DNA of 6,328 nt from Ruminococcus sp. (GCA_004556705.1 SFGA01000062.1:1-6328); one strand, 5' to 3'; positions 1 through 5,773 are shown, numbered from the stretch's first letter. A program made the numbers and translations. The notes: generated by a model not told the origin, from the sequence alone.

Positions 1-75
1 GCCGGTTCGGTCGGTGCTTCTGCATTAAATGCAGAGGTCTCCACAGGAGACCCGCACCCTTTACACAAGGGAGGC
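1..75. repeat. Cluster of short palindromes at the window edge (intergenic repeat fragment)
   Basis: Three hairpins follow one another: a TCTGCATT/AATGCAGA palindrome at 19-35, GGTCTCC/GGAGACC with a 3-nt loop at 36-52, and CCCTT/AAGGG at 57-71 followed by GAGGCTG. Read on the minus strand the last part becomes CAGCCTCCCTTGTG and so on, which resembles the AGCCTTCCTC element at 5236-5286. I take this as a member or fragment of the same palindromic intergenic family, possibly cut by the window edge. No coding potential is visible. From about 76 to 141 I see nothing specific. Confidence 0.45.
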
Positions 76-141
76 TGAAAGAGCAGTGAAAAGTGAAAAG
101 AAGTGGGTGCTTCGCACGGATTGAAAAAATATATCCAACAC

Positions 142-397
142 GGTAGGGCGGTGGCTTGCTGCCGCCGTAGTAATTAACGGATATATGGCGGTTATCGGCT
201 GCTATCAAATTGAATTCAATATCATACCGTAGGGACAGGGCTAGCCCCTGTCCGCAAAAAAATACATATAAAATAGAATTAACGGACAACCGCAAGGGTT
301 GTCCCTACGGATTGTGCGAATATTTTAATATCATATCAGCCATGAATTATCATATATCAGCGACAATCTAACGGCGGCAGCAAGCCACCGCCCTACC
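142..397. repeat. 256-bp foldback (MITE-like) composite element with 27-bp perfect terminal inverted repeats
   Basis: The segment starts with 27 bp (142-168, GGTAGGGCGGTGGCTTGCTG onward) whose exact reverse complement ends it (371-397). The inner arms of 58 and 60 nt (169-226 and 311-370) are also similar as reverse complements, for example GATATATG and GGCTG at matching places, so the inverted repeat extends inward in diverged form. The centre (227-310) is a separate 84-bp element. There is no open reading frame of note and no transposase. A reverse-complement copy of 142-310 sits at 5318-5485. This architecture fits a non-autonomous mobile or foldback element. I saw no clear target-site duplication. 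Confidence 0.65.
227..310 (+). repeat. 84-bp two-hairpin element with 11-bp terminal inverted repeats, copy 1
   Basis: The ends are CCGTAGGGACA (227-237) and its exact complement TGTCCCTACGG (300-310). Inside are two GC-rich palindromes, one around GGGCTAGCCC and one around CAACCGCAAGGGTTG, joined by a 26-nt AT-rich linker (256-281). The copy at 5318-5401, reverse complemented, has the same length, the same linker length and about 20 of 26 identical linker bases. It lies in the middle of the larger foldback element 142-397, which suggests either nesting or a modular element. Confidence 0.7.
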
Positions 398-414
398 AAC
401 TTTTGCGGATTGCA

Positions 415-464
415 GGACAACCGCAAGGGCTGTCTGACATAGGCTACCTTGTAAAGGAAGGCTT
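415..464. repeat. Degraded relics of the palindromic repeat families
   Basis: Positions 415-435 resemble the GGACAACCGCAAGGGTTGTC unit with substitutions. Positions 441-464 (AGGCTACCTT, then GTAAAGGAAGGCTT) are an imperfect hairpin resembling the AGCCTTCC family seen at 5236-5286. No coding function is visible. They show that several copies have accumulated and decayed next to the patatin gene terminator. Confidence 0.4.
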
Positions 465-493
465 AATTTATAATTCAATTTCCTATAAAACAA

Positions 494-527
494 AAACCGC
501 AGCTTTGGCTCAGCCTAACTGCGGTTT
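494..527 (-). terminator. Intrinsic terminator of the patatin-like gene
   Basis: AAACCGCAG (494-502) pairs with CTGCGGTTT (519-527), with additional inner pairing around GGC/GCC. On the minus strand the stem is followed by TTGTTTTATAG, a U-rich tract. It lies about 42 nt downstream of the stop codon of the minus-strand gene ending at 569. Confidence 0.85.
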
Positions 528-568
528 GGTTATTTTCTTTACTTATTATTGTTTTTATGTTTAATTAT

Positions 569-1414
569 TTAGTTTTCAGATAAAAACGAGGATATTTTTT
601 CTGCGTCTTCGTACCCTTTTTCATACAACTTTTGTAATGACGATTTGTTCTTTACAAGCGTGTCAACTCCGCAGGTATCGTCGGGCGAAATGATAATCGC
701 CTTGCCGTCCTTTGCATACTCCTGAGCCAACGCCACACCCTCATTGTAGCGTTCTGCCCTCAATTCAAGCTGACGTGCTGCTTTCGGATATTTGCTTTGG
801 AACATTTTTGCAAGTATTTTTTCATTGTCGGGCGTCTGAATTAGGGACTCCGGCTTTGTCAAAATAAGCACGAGCTTATCGCAGCCGTCGTCAAACGCCT
901 TTTTGACGGGAACGGGATTTCCCAATGCGCCGTCAAAGTACGGAACATTATCAATATACTGCGGCTCGCACACAACGGGAATTGCGCTCGAAGCCTTTAA
1001 TATACTGTAATCGTCACGCTTGATATCGTTTCGGTCGAAATACCGAGCCTCGCCCGTTATTGCGTTGGTGCCTGCGACATACCACTCCATAGGATTTTTC
1101 ATTATACCGTCGAAATTCAGCGGATTTTCGCCGTCGGAATTGCTCAGCGTACTATAAATATAGTCGAGATTTAAGAACGAATGGTGGTGCAAGAACTCGC
1201 CGAGCCCCATATACTCCTTTCGTGACGAATAATCACGGTAGAACACATAGTTTCGACCCCTTTGTCCGCCGACATACGAAGCCAAATTCGCACTTCCTGC
1301 CGAAATTCCGATACCGTAGCCGAAATTTATGCCCTTGTCAAGACAGTAGTCAAAAACGCCTGTCCCGTAAATTCCTCTCATTCCCCCGCCGACATCTATA
1401 ACGCCTGTTTTCAT
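569..1414 (-). CDS. Patatin-like phospholipase family protein (serine acyl hydrolase)
   Basis: This 281-residue protein shows the patatin signature. The oxyanion-hole loop GGGMRG is at residues 9-14. The nucleophile elbow GISAGS is at 36-41, which fits GxSxG with Ser38 as nucleophile. The DGA motif at 161-163 supplies the dyad partner Asp161. Patatin-family enzymes hydrolyse acyl ester bonds of phospholipids or other lipids with a Ser-Asp dyad. The overall form resembles the short bacterial YjjU-type patatins. There is no signal peptide or membrane segment, so it probably acts in the cytoplasm or at the inner face of the membrane. The ATG start is supported by AGGAG at 1423-1427, 8 nt upstream. 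The gene has its own promoter and terminator and lies downstream of a sortase-anchored protein gene. The substrate cannot be read from the sequence. The family call is firm; the exact activity is not. Confidence 0.93.
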   Translation of the reverse strand: MKTGVIDVGGGMRGIYGTGVFDYCLDKGINFGYGIGISAGSANLASYVGGQRGRNYVFYRDYSSRKEYMGLGEFLHHHSFLNLDYIYSTLSNSDGENPLNFDGIMKNPMEWYVAGTNAITGEARYFDRNDIKRDDYSILKASSAIPVVCEPQYIDNVPYFDGALGNPVPVKKAFDDGCDKLVLILTKPESLIQTPDNEKILAKMFQSKYPKAARQLELRAERYNEGVALAQEYAKDGKAIIISPDDTCGVDTLVKNKSSLQKLYEKGYEDAEKISSFLSEN

Positions 1415-1470
1415 ATTTCAATCTCCTAAAGCATACGGCCGCAATTTCACAGCCTTACCGTGTTAAAATT

Positions 1471-1492
1471 ACCGTTTTGATATTCAAACGGT
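1471..1492. promoter_or_regulatory. Inverted repeat in the early leader of the patatin-like gene (possible operator)
   Basis: ACCGTTT (1471-1477) and AAACGGT (1486-1492) form a perfect 7-bp inverted repeat with an 8-nt spacer. It lies a few bases downstream of the predicted transcription start of the minus-strand patatin-like gene. That is a position where a repressor could bind or where a 5' RNA hairpin would form. No protein can be assigned. Confidence 0.4.
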
Positions 1493-1502
1493 TACCTATG
1501 TA

Positions 1503-1531
1503 ATAATAACGCAAATCCGCCTAAAATTCAA
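1503..1531 (-). promoter_or_regulatory. Sigma-A-type promoter of the patatin-like gene
   Basis: On the minus strand the -35 box is TTGAAT (1531-1526) and the -10 box is TATTAT (1508-1503), with an ideal 17-bp spacer. The start point would be near 1496, giving a leader of about 80 nt. The -35 box lies in the loop region of a larger palindrome (1515-1547). Confidence 0.6.
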
Positions 1532-1547
1532 CAAATTTTTGGCGGAT
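1515..1547. promoter_or_regulatory. 33-bp imperfect palindrome spanning the patatin -35 region
   Basis: ATCCGCC (1515-1521) and GGCGGAT (1541-1547) flank AAAATT/AATTTT arms around a CAACA centre, with one T/T mismatch. It covers the -35 box of the minus-strand promoter, so a protein bound here would directly affect transcription. Its TTGGCGGA half (1539-1546) recurs in the direct repeats upstream of the surface-protein promoter. Neither strand gives a strong U-run after it, so I prefer an operator to a terminator. Confidence 0.45.
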
Positions 1548-1592
1548 AATCAAATATATTCGTTTAACGGAAGCTTAACACCGTTATTGTGC

Positions 1593-1632
1593 AAAACAGG
1601 CAGTAACCGAATATGGTTACTGCCTGTTTTTT
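1593..1632 (-). terminator. Intrinsic terminator of the surface-protein gene
   Basis: AAAACAGGCAGTAACC (1593-1608) and its perfect 16-bp complement (1615-1630) enclose a 6-nt loop. It lies about 30 nt past the stop codon of the minus-strand surface-protein gene, where the stem ends in TTTTG. On the plus strand it ends in six T residues, so it could also stop transcription coming from the other side. Confidence 0.85.
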
Positions 1633-1660
1633 AAGGGAAAATTCAGGTTTCGGTATTATT

Positions 1661-3256
1661 TTACTTTACCCGTTTTTTCTTTTTATCCGCCATACCGAAC
1701 AGGGTAACGGCGCCGCCGCTGAGTATTGCCATTGTAAGCCACAATGCAAGGCTGTTTGTGTTGCCTGTCTTTGGAATGTTCACATTTGTTACACTTTTGC
1801 TTGTCGCCACAATTCCGTATTGGCTCAAATGAGCTGCTTCAAATACGATATATCCGTCCTCAACCGTTGCGGGAATTGTTTCTTTTATCTCGCCGTTTAA
1901 GATGTATACAACCTCGTATTTTTCATAACCCTTCAAGTCTTCGGGCAATGCAAGTCTGATTTTCATTTTGGTATCGCTGATTTTTACAACATTGTTGTCC
2001 CCATCCAGCACATTGATATCCGTAATGAATTTTACATTTTTATCTGCCAAATCCTTTTTAACTTCCACTTCACGAATATCCAATTTGTAATCTTTGTTTA
2101 TTCCGTTTGGAAATTCGATAACTGCCTTTGTTTCGCCTGTGCTTTCAAGCTTATTTACCGTTTCGGAAGCGGGAGGCGTAATCGGTGTGGGCGGTTCAGG
2201 CTTTCCGGGATTTTCCGGCACGTCGTTATTTTTAGTCCAAGAAGCGTAAAGTGTTACATTTTTATAACGCTCGTAGCCGCTTTCCTCCGTAATCAAGGTG
2301 TCTTTATCAAATTCGCTATTGGTTTCTTCGTTGTTATCCCAAATTCTCCAATAAACATACTTGTAATTTTTTCCGCTGCCGTCTTTTTTGGTGTTCCAGC
2401 CGTTAAAGGTATAGCCCTCTCTTACGGGAACATAAGGCAAAAGCGACATTGATGCGCCCGAGTCTCTGCCGCCTACATAATCGTACTTTTTAGCCTCGTT
2501 GCCGTCTAGCGTTCCGCCGTTTGCATTTAAGGTCAATACTATACCGTCATTGTCGAATGTGTTTTTTGTGTAGGTTGCAAGAACCGTTACAGCGTCGCTT
2601 TCCTTAAAGCAATCTGCCGATATTTCCGTCACATACTTGCCGTTCAAATCCCAGCCGACAAAGGTATAGCCCTCTCTTACGGGAACATATTGAGTTAAAT
2701 CGACTGTTTGATATTCATTTGAACTGCTTGTCATGGTCATTTCATACTTGCCGTTTACTTCGCCGCCGAGACCGTCAAGCGTCAGGTAATATGTGCCTGT
2801 TCCCTTTAGTGCCTCTTCGGAGAAGACTGCGAAAATCGTAAGACCGTTAGTGTATTCCACCTCGCTGTCGCCTATATAAAAGGTGCCTTTAGAGTTGAAA
2901 TCCGACAGCGGTATATCCTCTACAACCCTTGTTTCGCCCGTCCAATCCGTTGCCCAATAAGCAAATTGAGTTCTGCCGTTAAACGGAAGAATGCCCGCAG
3001 TCAATTCGGATAAGCTTACCGTTGTGTCGCCGTCTGCAACGTCAAACTTTATCATTTTTGAATACTCGCCGTCAATTTTTCCGTCAGGACCGTTAAGTCC
3101 GCAGGTCAGAAGCAGCGTATACTTTCCGTCATCCTTGATTGTAGCGGCATTGACTGTCATAACGCTTGAAATTACGAACATTGCCACGAGCATCAGCAAA
3201 AGTACCGTTCTCAATTTTGAATTGACCTTTCTCCTTAATCTTTTTTGGTTATCCAT
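1661..3256 (-). CDS. Sortase-anchored surface protein with three InlB-type (Listeria-Bacteroides) repeats, IPKTG motif
   Basis: This 531-residue protein has a classic secreted, wall-anchored layout. Residues 1-37 form a signal peptide (basic RRK start, hydrophobic core, VNA cleavage site). Three related beta-rich units follow at about 41-148, 152-231 and 236-341. Units two and three carry the InlB-type core GYTFVGW / GYTFNGW and all close with similar strands (TIFAVF, TVLATY, TLYASW). A Pro-rich linker is at about 346-363, then a stalk domain at about 365-485. The end is a cell-wall sorting signal with IPKTG at 494-498, a hydrophobic segment at about 502-521 and a KKKKRVK tail. IPKTG is a variant of LPXTG, so a sortase probably links the Thr to the peptidoglycan. 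The role is unknown; InlB repeats are common in adhesive or spacer modules. The ATG start is fixed by AAGGAGG (3264-3270) 7 nt upstream. The unit has its own promoter and terminator. No sortase gene lies in the window. Confidence 0.93.
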   Translation of the reverse strand: MDNQKRLRRKVNSKLRTVLLLMLVAMFVISSVMTVNAATIKDDGKYTLLLTCGLNGPDGKIDGEYSKMIKFDVADGDTTVSLSELTAGILPFNGRTQFAYWATDWTGETRVVEDIPLSDFNSKGTFYIGDSEVEYTNGLTIFAVFSEEALKGTGTYYLTLDGLGGEVNGKYEMTMTSSSNEYQTVDLTQYVPVREGYTFVGWDLNGKYVTEISADCFKESDAVTVLATYTKNTFDNDGIVLTLNANGGTLDGNEAKKYDYVGGRDSGASMSLLPYVPVREGYTFNGWNTKKDGSGKNYKYVYWRIWDNNEETNSEFDKDTLITEESGYERYKNVTLYASWTKNNDVPENPGKPEPPTPITPPASETVNKLESTGETKAVIEFPNGINKDYKLDIREVEVKKDLADKNVKFITDINVLDGDNNVVKISDTKMKIRLALPEDLKGYEKYEVVYILNGEIKETIPATVEDGYIVFEAAHLSQYGIVATSKSVTNVNIPKTGNTNSLALWLTMAILSGGAVTLFGMADKKKKRVK

Positions 3257-3353
3257 AAGATTTCCTCCTTTTTAAGCCTTTTTTCAAAGCTTTGTTTAAT
3301 CATTAGACCGACAGCGGAATTTAATTTGTCTCCCCTATCCGTCTATACAGTTA

Positions 3354-3382
3354 ATTATATTTACAGTTATAAATTTGTATAT
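3354..3382 (-). promoter_or_regulatory. Probable sigma-A promoter of the surface-protein gene
   Basis: A perfect -10 box TATAAT (3359-3354, minus strand) lies 17 bp from a weak -35 box TATACA (3382-3377, four of six consensus bases). The start would be near 3347, giving a leader of about 90 nt that ends in a very strong ribosome binding site. The weak -35 box together with repeated motifs just upstream suggests an activator-dependent promoter. Confidence 0.55.
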
Positions 3383-3386
3383 AAGG

Positions 3387-3431
3387 GAAGTCCGCCAAGT
3401 TGAAAAATGTGGGTGGCGGAAGTCCGCCAAT
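3387..3431 (-). promoter_or_regulatory. Two direct copies of a 13-bp motif upstream of the surface-protein promoter (candidate activator sites)
   Basis: GGAAGTCCGCCAA occurs exactly at 3387-3399 and 3419-3431, 32 bp apart, which is close to three DNA turns. The proximal copy ends 4 bp before the -35 box; the centres are at about -46 and -78 from the predicted start. The distal copy is part of a palindrome, TGGCGGA (3415-3421) and TCCGCCA (3424-3430). The block lies between the terminator of the upstream regulator gene and the surface-protein promoter. A binding protein is not known; the adjacent LuxR-type regulator is the obvious candidate. Confidence 0.5.
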
Positions 3432-3444
3432 ATGCAAAATCGGG

Positions 3445-3478
3445 CAAAAAAACACCTCTCGCAAAAAGTGAGAGGTGT
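3445..3478 (-). terminator. Intrinsic terminator of the LuxR-type regulator gene
   Basis: ACACCTCTC (3452-3460) pairs with GAGAGGTGT (3470-3478), with extra GC/GC pairing at the loop. On the minus strand the stem runs into seven T residues (3451-3445). It lies 27 nt downstream of the stop codon at 3506, so the regulator is transcribed separately from the surface protein. Confidence 0.9.
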
Positions 3479-3505
3479 CAAACACAAATTATTAAATTAT
3501 GCATA

Positions 3506-4948
3506 TTATCTATTATTATTGAAAAGAGAAATCAATCCGATTCGAGTTTTCGCACCCGTTTTTTCGTATATTGCGGACACATAACGCTCCAAAGTTCGTC
3601 TGGAAATGAACAGATTGTCGGCAATCGTCTGCAAGCCGTCCTCGGTACTAACCAACAGACCGAAAACCTCTGCTTCTCTCGGCGTAAACGAGAATTTTTC
3701 CGAAAGCCTTTCAAGTCTTTCGCTGCTGCTTACAGCCTCTTTTTCAGCGGCGTCAAGCCTTTCAAAAAGCTCTCTGCGCTTTACGGTATAAATAAGTGCG
3801 GTAATGCTTGTAAGCACGAACAGCAACAGCTCGCCCGTTATAATTGCGATATTATTCCCCGAATTGAGCAACGCAAGAGAGCCGCCCGAGATCGCCATTG
3901 CAACCAAGTTGTTTACGGCTCTGCCGAGTCCTGCCCAAAGCTGCGGAGTATTTGTGTATTGCGACAATTCCATAAATGAAGCGGTAAAGAAAACGGCAAA
4001 AAAGCCTGCGGACAAATAAAACACCGCCAAGCCTGCCAAAAACGGCCCTGCAAATTGCAATATTACCAAGCACGCCGTCGAAAGTATCATAACGCAGTAC
4101 ATTATCACGCCCATATATTTCCTTTTTGCCACGTCGAACAAAAAGCCTGCCAAAAGTCCGCTGAGTGCAAGAAGAATTCGATGCCATTGTCCGATATTCG
4201 CCACACCGTTTGCGTGATACAAGGTAACCGCATTGTCGAGCGTACCGAAAATACAGGTCATAAGCGCAACGAACAGGACAAGCACCACGCCGATTTTCAA
4301 GCCGCTGTTGTCCTTTTTGTTATTTTCGCCCTGCGTATTGCCCTCTGAAGCAGTCGAAGCCGCACGGCTTTTTCTTGCTTTTATGAGCATAACCGACAGC
4401 AGCAATACAAACGCCGAAAGAACGCCTGCCTCCGACATATCTGCGTGAATTAAATTGTTATTTGCTATTTGGAGCAAAATCCCGAGCATATACGAAAGAC
4501 CGACGAGACTTGCAAGAAATGCGTTGTTTTTCAGCAAGCACACAGCATTATAAAACACGGCACTGCCGAATACTCCGAGAATTAAAAACAGCAAAAGCCC
4601 TGAACTCAACGTAAGCTCATAGGCGCTGTGGCGGCACATTAAAAACAGGCAAGCCACGGATATAACCGCCGAAATTACGGATATAACGGAAAGCAATTTT
4701 TCCTTAAATATGCGACAGAAAAGAGGATACAGGGCAAAGCCGACCACGCTCACGCCGAGCGCATAGTTTTGAGCGTTTACCGACCGATCGCCCGACACGG
4801 TACGGGAAATGACATTGACAAACAAAAACTCTGCACCCAAAAACGTAAAGGTAAACAGGCTCATCAACGCAACAGCCGTTATATAGGAGGCTCTGTTTTC
4901 CTCGTTAAAGACATCGCTTTTTTTGATTTTTCCAAAAATGCTATCCAT
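3506..4948 (-). CDS. Membrane-anchored LuxR-family transcriptional regulator (about 12 transmembrane helices plus LuxR HTH)
   Basis: This 480-residue protein has two parts. Residues about 21-387 form about twelve hydrophobic helices, arranged as six plus six around a charged, polar loop at about 190-216, which resembles a major-facilitator-type fold. A charged helical linker (about 390-417) leads to a C-terminal LuxR/GerE helix-turn-helix at about 418-478. Its hallmarks are FTPREAEVFGLL, the helix pair TIADNLFISRRTLERYVSAIYEKTGAKTR and the following LISL. Such fusions are predicted one-component sensors in which the membrane part detects a ligand or membrane state and the HTH binds DNA directly. 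The ligand is not predictable here. The ATG start is supported by GAGG at 4957-4960, 8 nt upstream. The gene has its own promoter and terminator and precedes the surface-protein gene, a plausible target. Transport activity by the membrane part cannot be excluded. Confidence 0.92.
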   Translation of the reverse strand: MDSIFGKIKKSDVFNEENRASYITAVALMSLFTFTFLGAEFLFVNVISRTVSGDRSVNAQNYALGVSVVGFALYPLFCRIFKEKLLSVISVISAVISVACLFLMCRHSAYELTLSSGLLLFLILGVFGSAVFYNAVCLLKNNAFLASLVGLSYMLGILLQIANNNLIHADMSEAGVLSAFVLLLSVMLIKARKSRAASTASEGNTQGENNKKDNSGLKIGVVLVLFVALMTCIFGTLDNAVTLYHANGVANIGQWHRILLALSGLLAGFLFDVAKRKYMGVIMYCVMILSTACLVILQFAGPFLAGLAVFYLSAGFFAVFFTASFMELSQYTNTPQLWAGLGRAVNNLVAMAISGGSLALLNSGNNIAIITGELLLFVLTSITALIYTVKRRELFERLDAAEKEAVSSSERLERLSEKFSFTPREAEVFGLLVSTEDGLQTIADNLFISRRTLERYVSAIYEKTGAKTRIGLISLFNNNR

Positions 4949-5050
4949 AATAATATCCTCGTGAATTTATCGGGCAAAATATCAAATAGGCAACGCAAAT
5001 ACTTCAGCCGAATTTCAAGGCTCTTTCGTCCCGAGCTTATCAATAACAAC

Positions 5051-5079
5051 ATAATAACATATTTATCGATAAATCACAA
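5051..5079 (-). promoter_or_regulatory. Sigma-A-type promoter of the LuxR-type regulator with a palindromic spacer
   Basis: On the minus strand the -35 box is TTGTGA (5079-5074) and the -10 box is TATTAT (5056-5051), 17 bp apart. The spacer is occupied by ATTTATCGATAAAT (5061-5074), a perfect 14-bp palindrome, a typical place for a repressor or autoregulatory operator. The start point would be near 5044, leaving a leader of about 95 nt with two mutually exclusive short hairpins (AGCC/GGCT at 5006-5022 and GCTC/GAGC at 5020-5036). Confidence 0.55.
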
Positions 5080-5118
5080 CAAATCAATGGTTACAAACAA
5101 TTATATTTTTATATTATA

Positions 5119-5145
5119 CCGTAGGGACAACCCTTGCGGTTGTCC
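5119..5145. repeat. Solitary GGGACAACC hairpin unit (half of the 84-bp element)
   Basis: These 27 bases are the exact reverse complement of 284-310, the right half of the 84-bp element at 227-310. The second hairpin and the linker are missing, so it is either a half-element or a stand-alone unit. It is followed immediately by a different palindromic repeat (5149-5204). Confidence 0.65.
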
Positions 5146-5148
5146 AAC

Positions 5149-5204
5149 ACAGGCTCCCTCTGACGAGGGAGCTGTCGTTTTTCGCAGAAAAATGACTGAG
5201 GGAG
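5149..5204 (+). repeat. AGGCTCCCTC palindromic element with two stable hairpins
   Basis: Hairpin one is GCTCCCTC (5153-5160) with GAGGGAGC (5165-5172) around the loop TGAC. Hairpin two is GTCGTTTTTC (5174-5183) with GAAAAATGAC (5187-5196) around GCA, including one G-T pair. A final CTGAGGGAG (5196-5204) can compete for the CTCCCTC strand. The pattern matches the element at 5236-5286 read in reverse complement. Confidence 0.6.
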
Positions 5205-5235
5205 AGATAACGAAAATTTGATTTTTATTGCATTC

Positions 5236-5286
5236 TCTCCTTCCGTCACGCCTTCGGCGTGCCACCTTCCTCGTCAGAGGAAGGCT
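5236..5286 (-). repeat. AGCCTTCCTC palindromic element, opposite orientation
   Basis: CCTTCCTC (5265-5272) pairs with GAGGAAGG (5277-5284), and CACGCC (5247-5252) pairs with GGCGTG (5256-5261). Read on the minus strand it has the same order as 5149-5204: first hairpin with core CTCTGACGAGG, a variable second hairpin, then GAC..GGAAGGAGAG. The two copies face each other across about 30 nt of AT-rich sequence. Confidence 0.6.
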
Positions 5287-5317
5287 TTATTCTACGAGCA
5301 TTTTCATTTGACGAAAG

Positions 5318-5485
5318 CCGTACGGACAACCCTTGCGGTTGTCCGTGAATTTGATTTTATATGAAATTTATTGCGGACAGGGGCAAGCCCTGTCCCTACG
5401 GATTAATGTATTTTTCAAATTTGATAACAACCGAAAGCAGTAATATATTTGCTAATTCGTTCAACGGCAGCAAGCCACCGCCCTA
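5318..5485 (-). repeat. Inverted, partial copy of the left foldback composite element, including the 84-bp element copy 2
   Basis: Positions 5318-5401 are 84 bp ending in CCGTACGGACA and TGTCCCTACGG, the reverse-complement counterpart of 227-310. Hairpin one is a perfect 10-bp inverted repeat (5322-5331 with 5337-5346). The stretch 5402-5463 is similar to the reverse complement of 169-226 (for instance TTTGATA, CCGA, ATATAT and TAATT in the same order). Positions 5464-5485 match the ACGGC(GG)CAGCAAGCC terminal unit with one CGG fewer. Thus 5318-5485 equals 142-310 inverted, and the other arm is missing. The two copies flank the three-gene block. Confidence 0.65.
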
Positions 5486-5537
5486 AACCGTTAGATGTTA
5501 ATTTCACATTCACAGGCAACTGCATTTTCATTATTTT

Positions 5538-5718
5538 TTAGTGATATACCTCACTTTGTTCGGAGTGATATTTTTACTTTCGCAAAAGTGATATTGCGAC
5601 TTCGTCACAGCGATATTCTATTCGCCTCTTTAACTGCCGCAAGACAATATCACTCGGCTGAAAGCCGTATATCACTGCGTAGCAATAGAACTCGCCGCAA
5701 GGCGAATAGAACTGAAAA
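5538..5718 (+). repeat. 181-bp direct repeat, copy 1 (GTGATAT-punctuated hairpin array)
   Basis: This copy matches 6033-6213 at a constant offset of 495 with about nine substitutions and no gaps. It contains nested inverted repeats AGTGATATAC (5540-5549)/GTATATCACT (5667-5676) and AGTGATATTG/CAATATCACT. Local hairpins are CGGCT/AGCCG (5655-5667) and TCGCC/GGCGA (5692-5705). There is no start codon or ribosome binding site that makes coding likely. Confidence 0.75.
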
Positions 5719-5773
5719 GACAATTACAATGTAATCATCAGATAAACAATCATATTCACTTATACCATCTCAA

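Noticed and set aside
3257..3347. Riboswitch in the surface-protein leader
   Set aside because: I see no conserved core of any riboswitch class I know and no terminator or anti-terminator pair in the leader.
3407..3979. Plus-strand open frame of 190 codons
   Set aside because: It is antisense to the HTH end of the regulator, whose LuxR motifs and terminator are clear; the plus-strand product has low-complexity, unrecognisable sequence.
4769..5221. Plus-strand open frame of 150 codons
   Set aside because: It runs antisense to the regulator start and through its promoter and the palindromic repeats, with no ribosome binding site or recognisable domain.
142..5485. Composite transposon carrying the three genes
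   Set aside because: The flanking inverted copies are incomplete and contain no transposase, and I see no target duplication, so a transposon call is not supported.
5495..5734. Plus-strand open frame of 79 codons
   Set aside because: It is repeat sequence read through, without a ribosome binding site or recognisable protein features.
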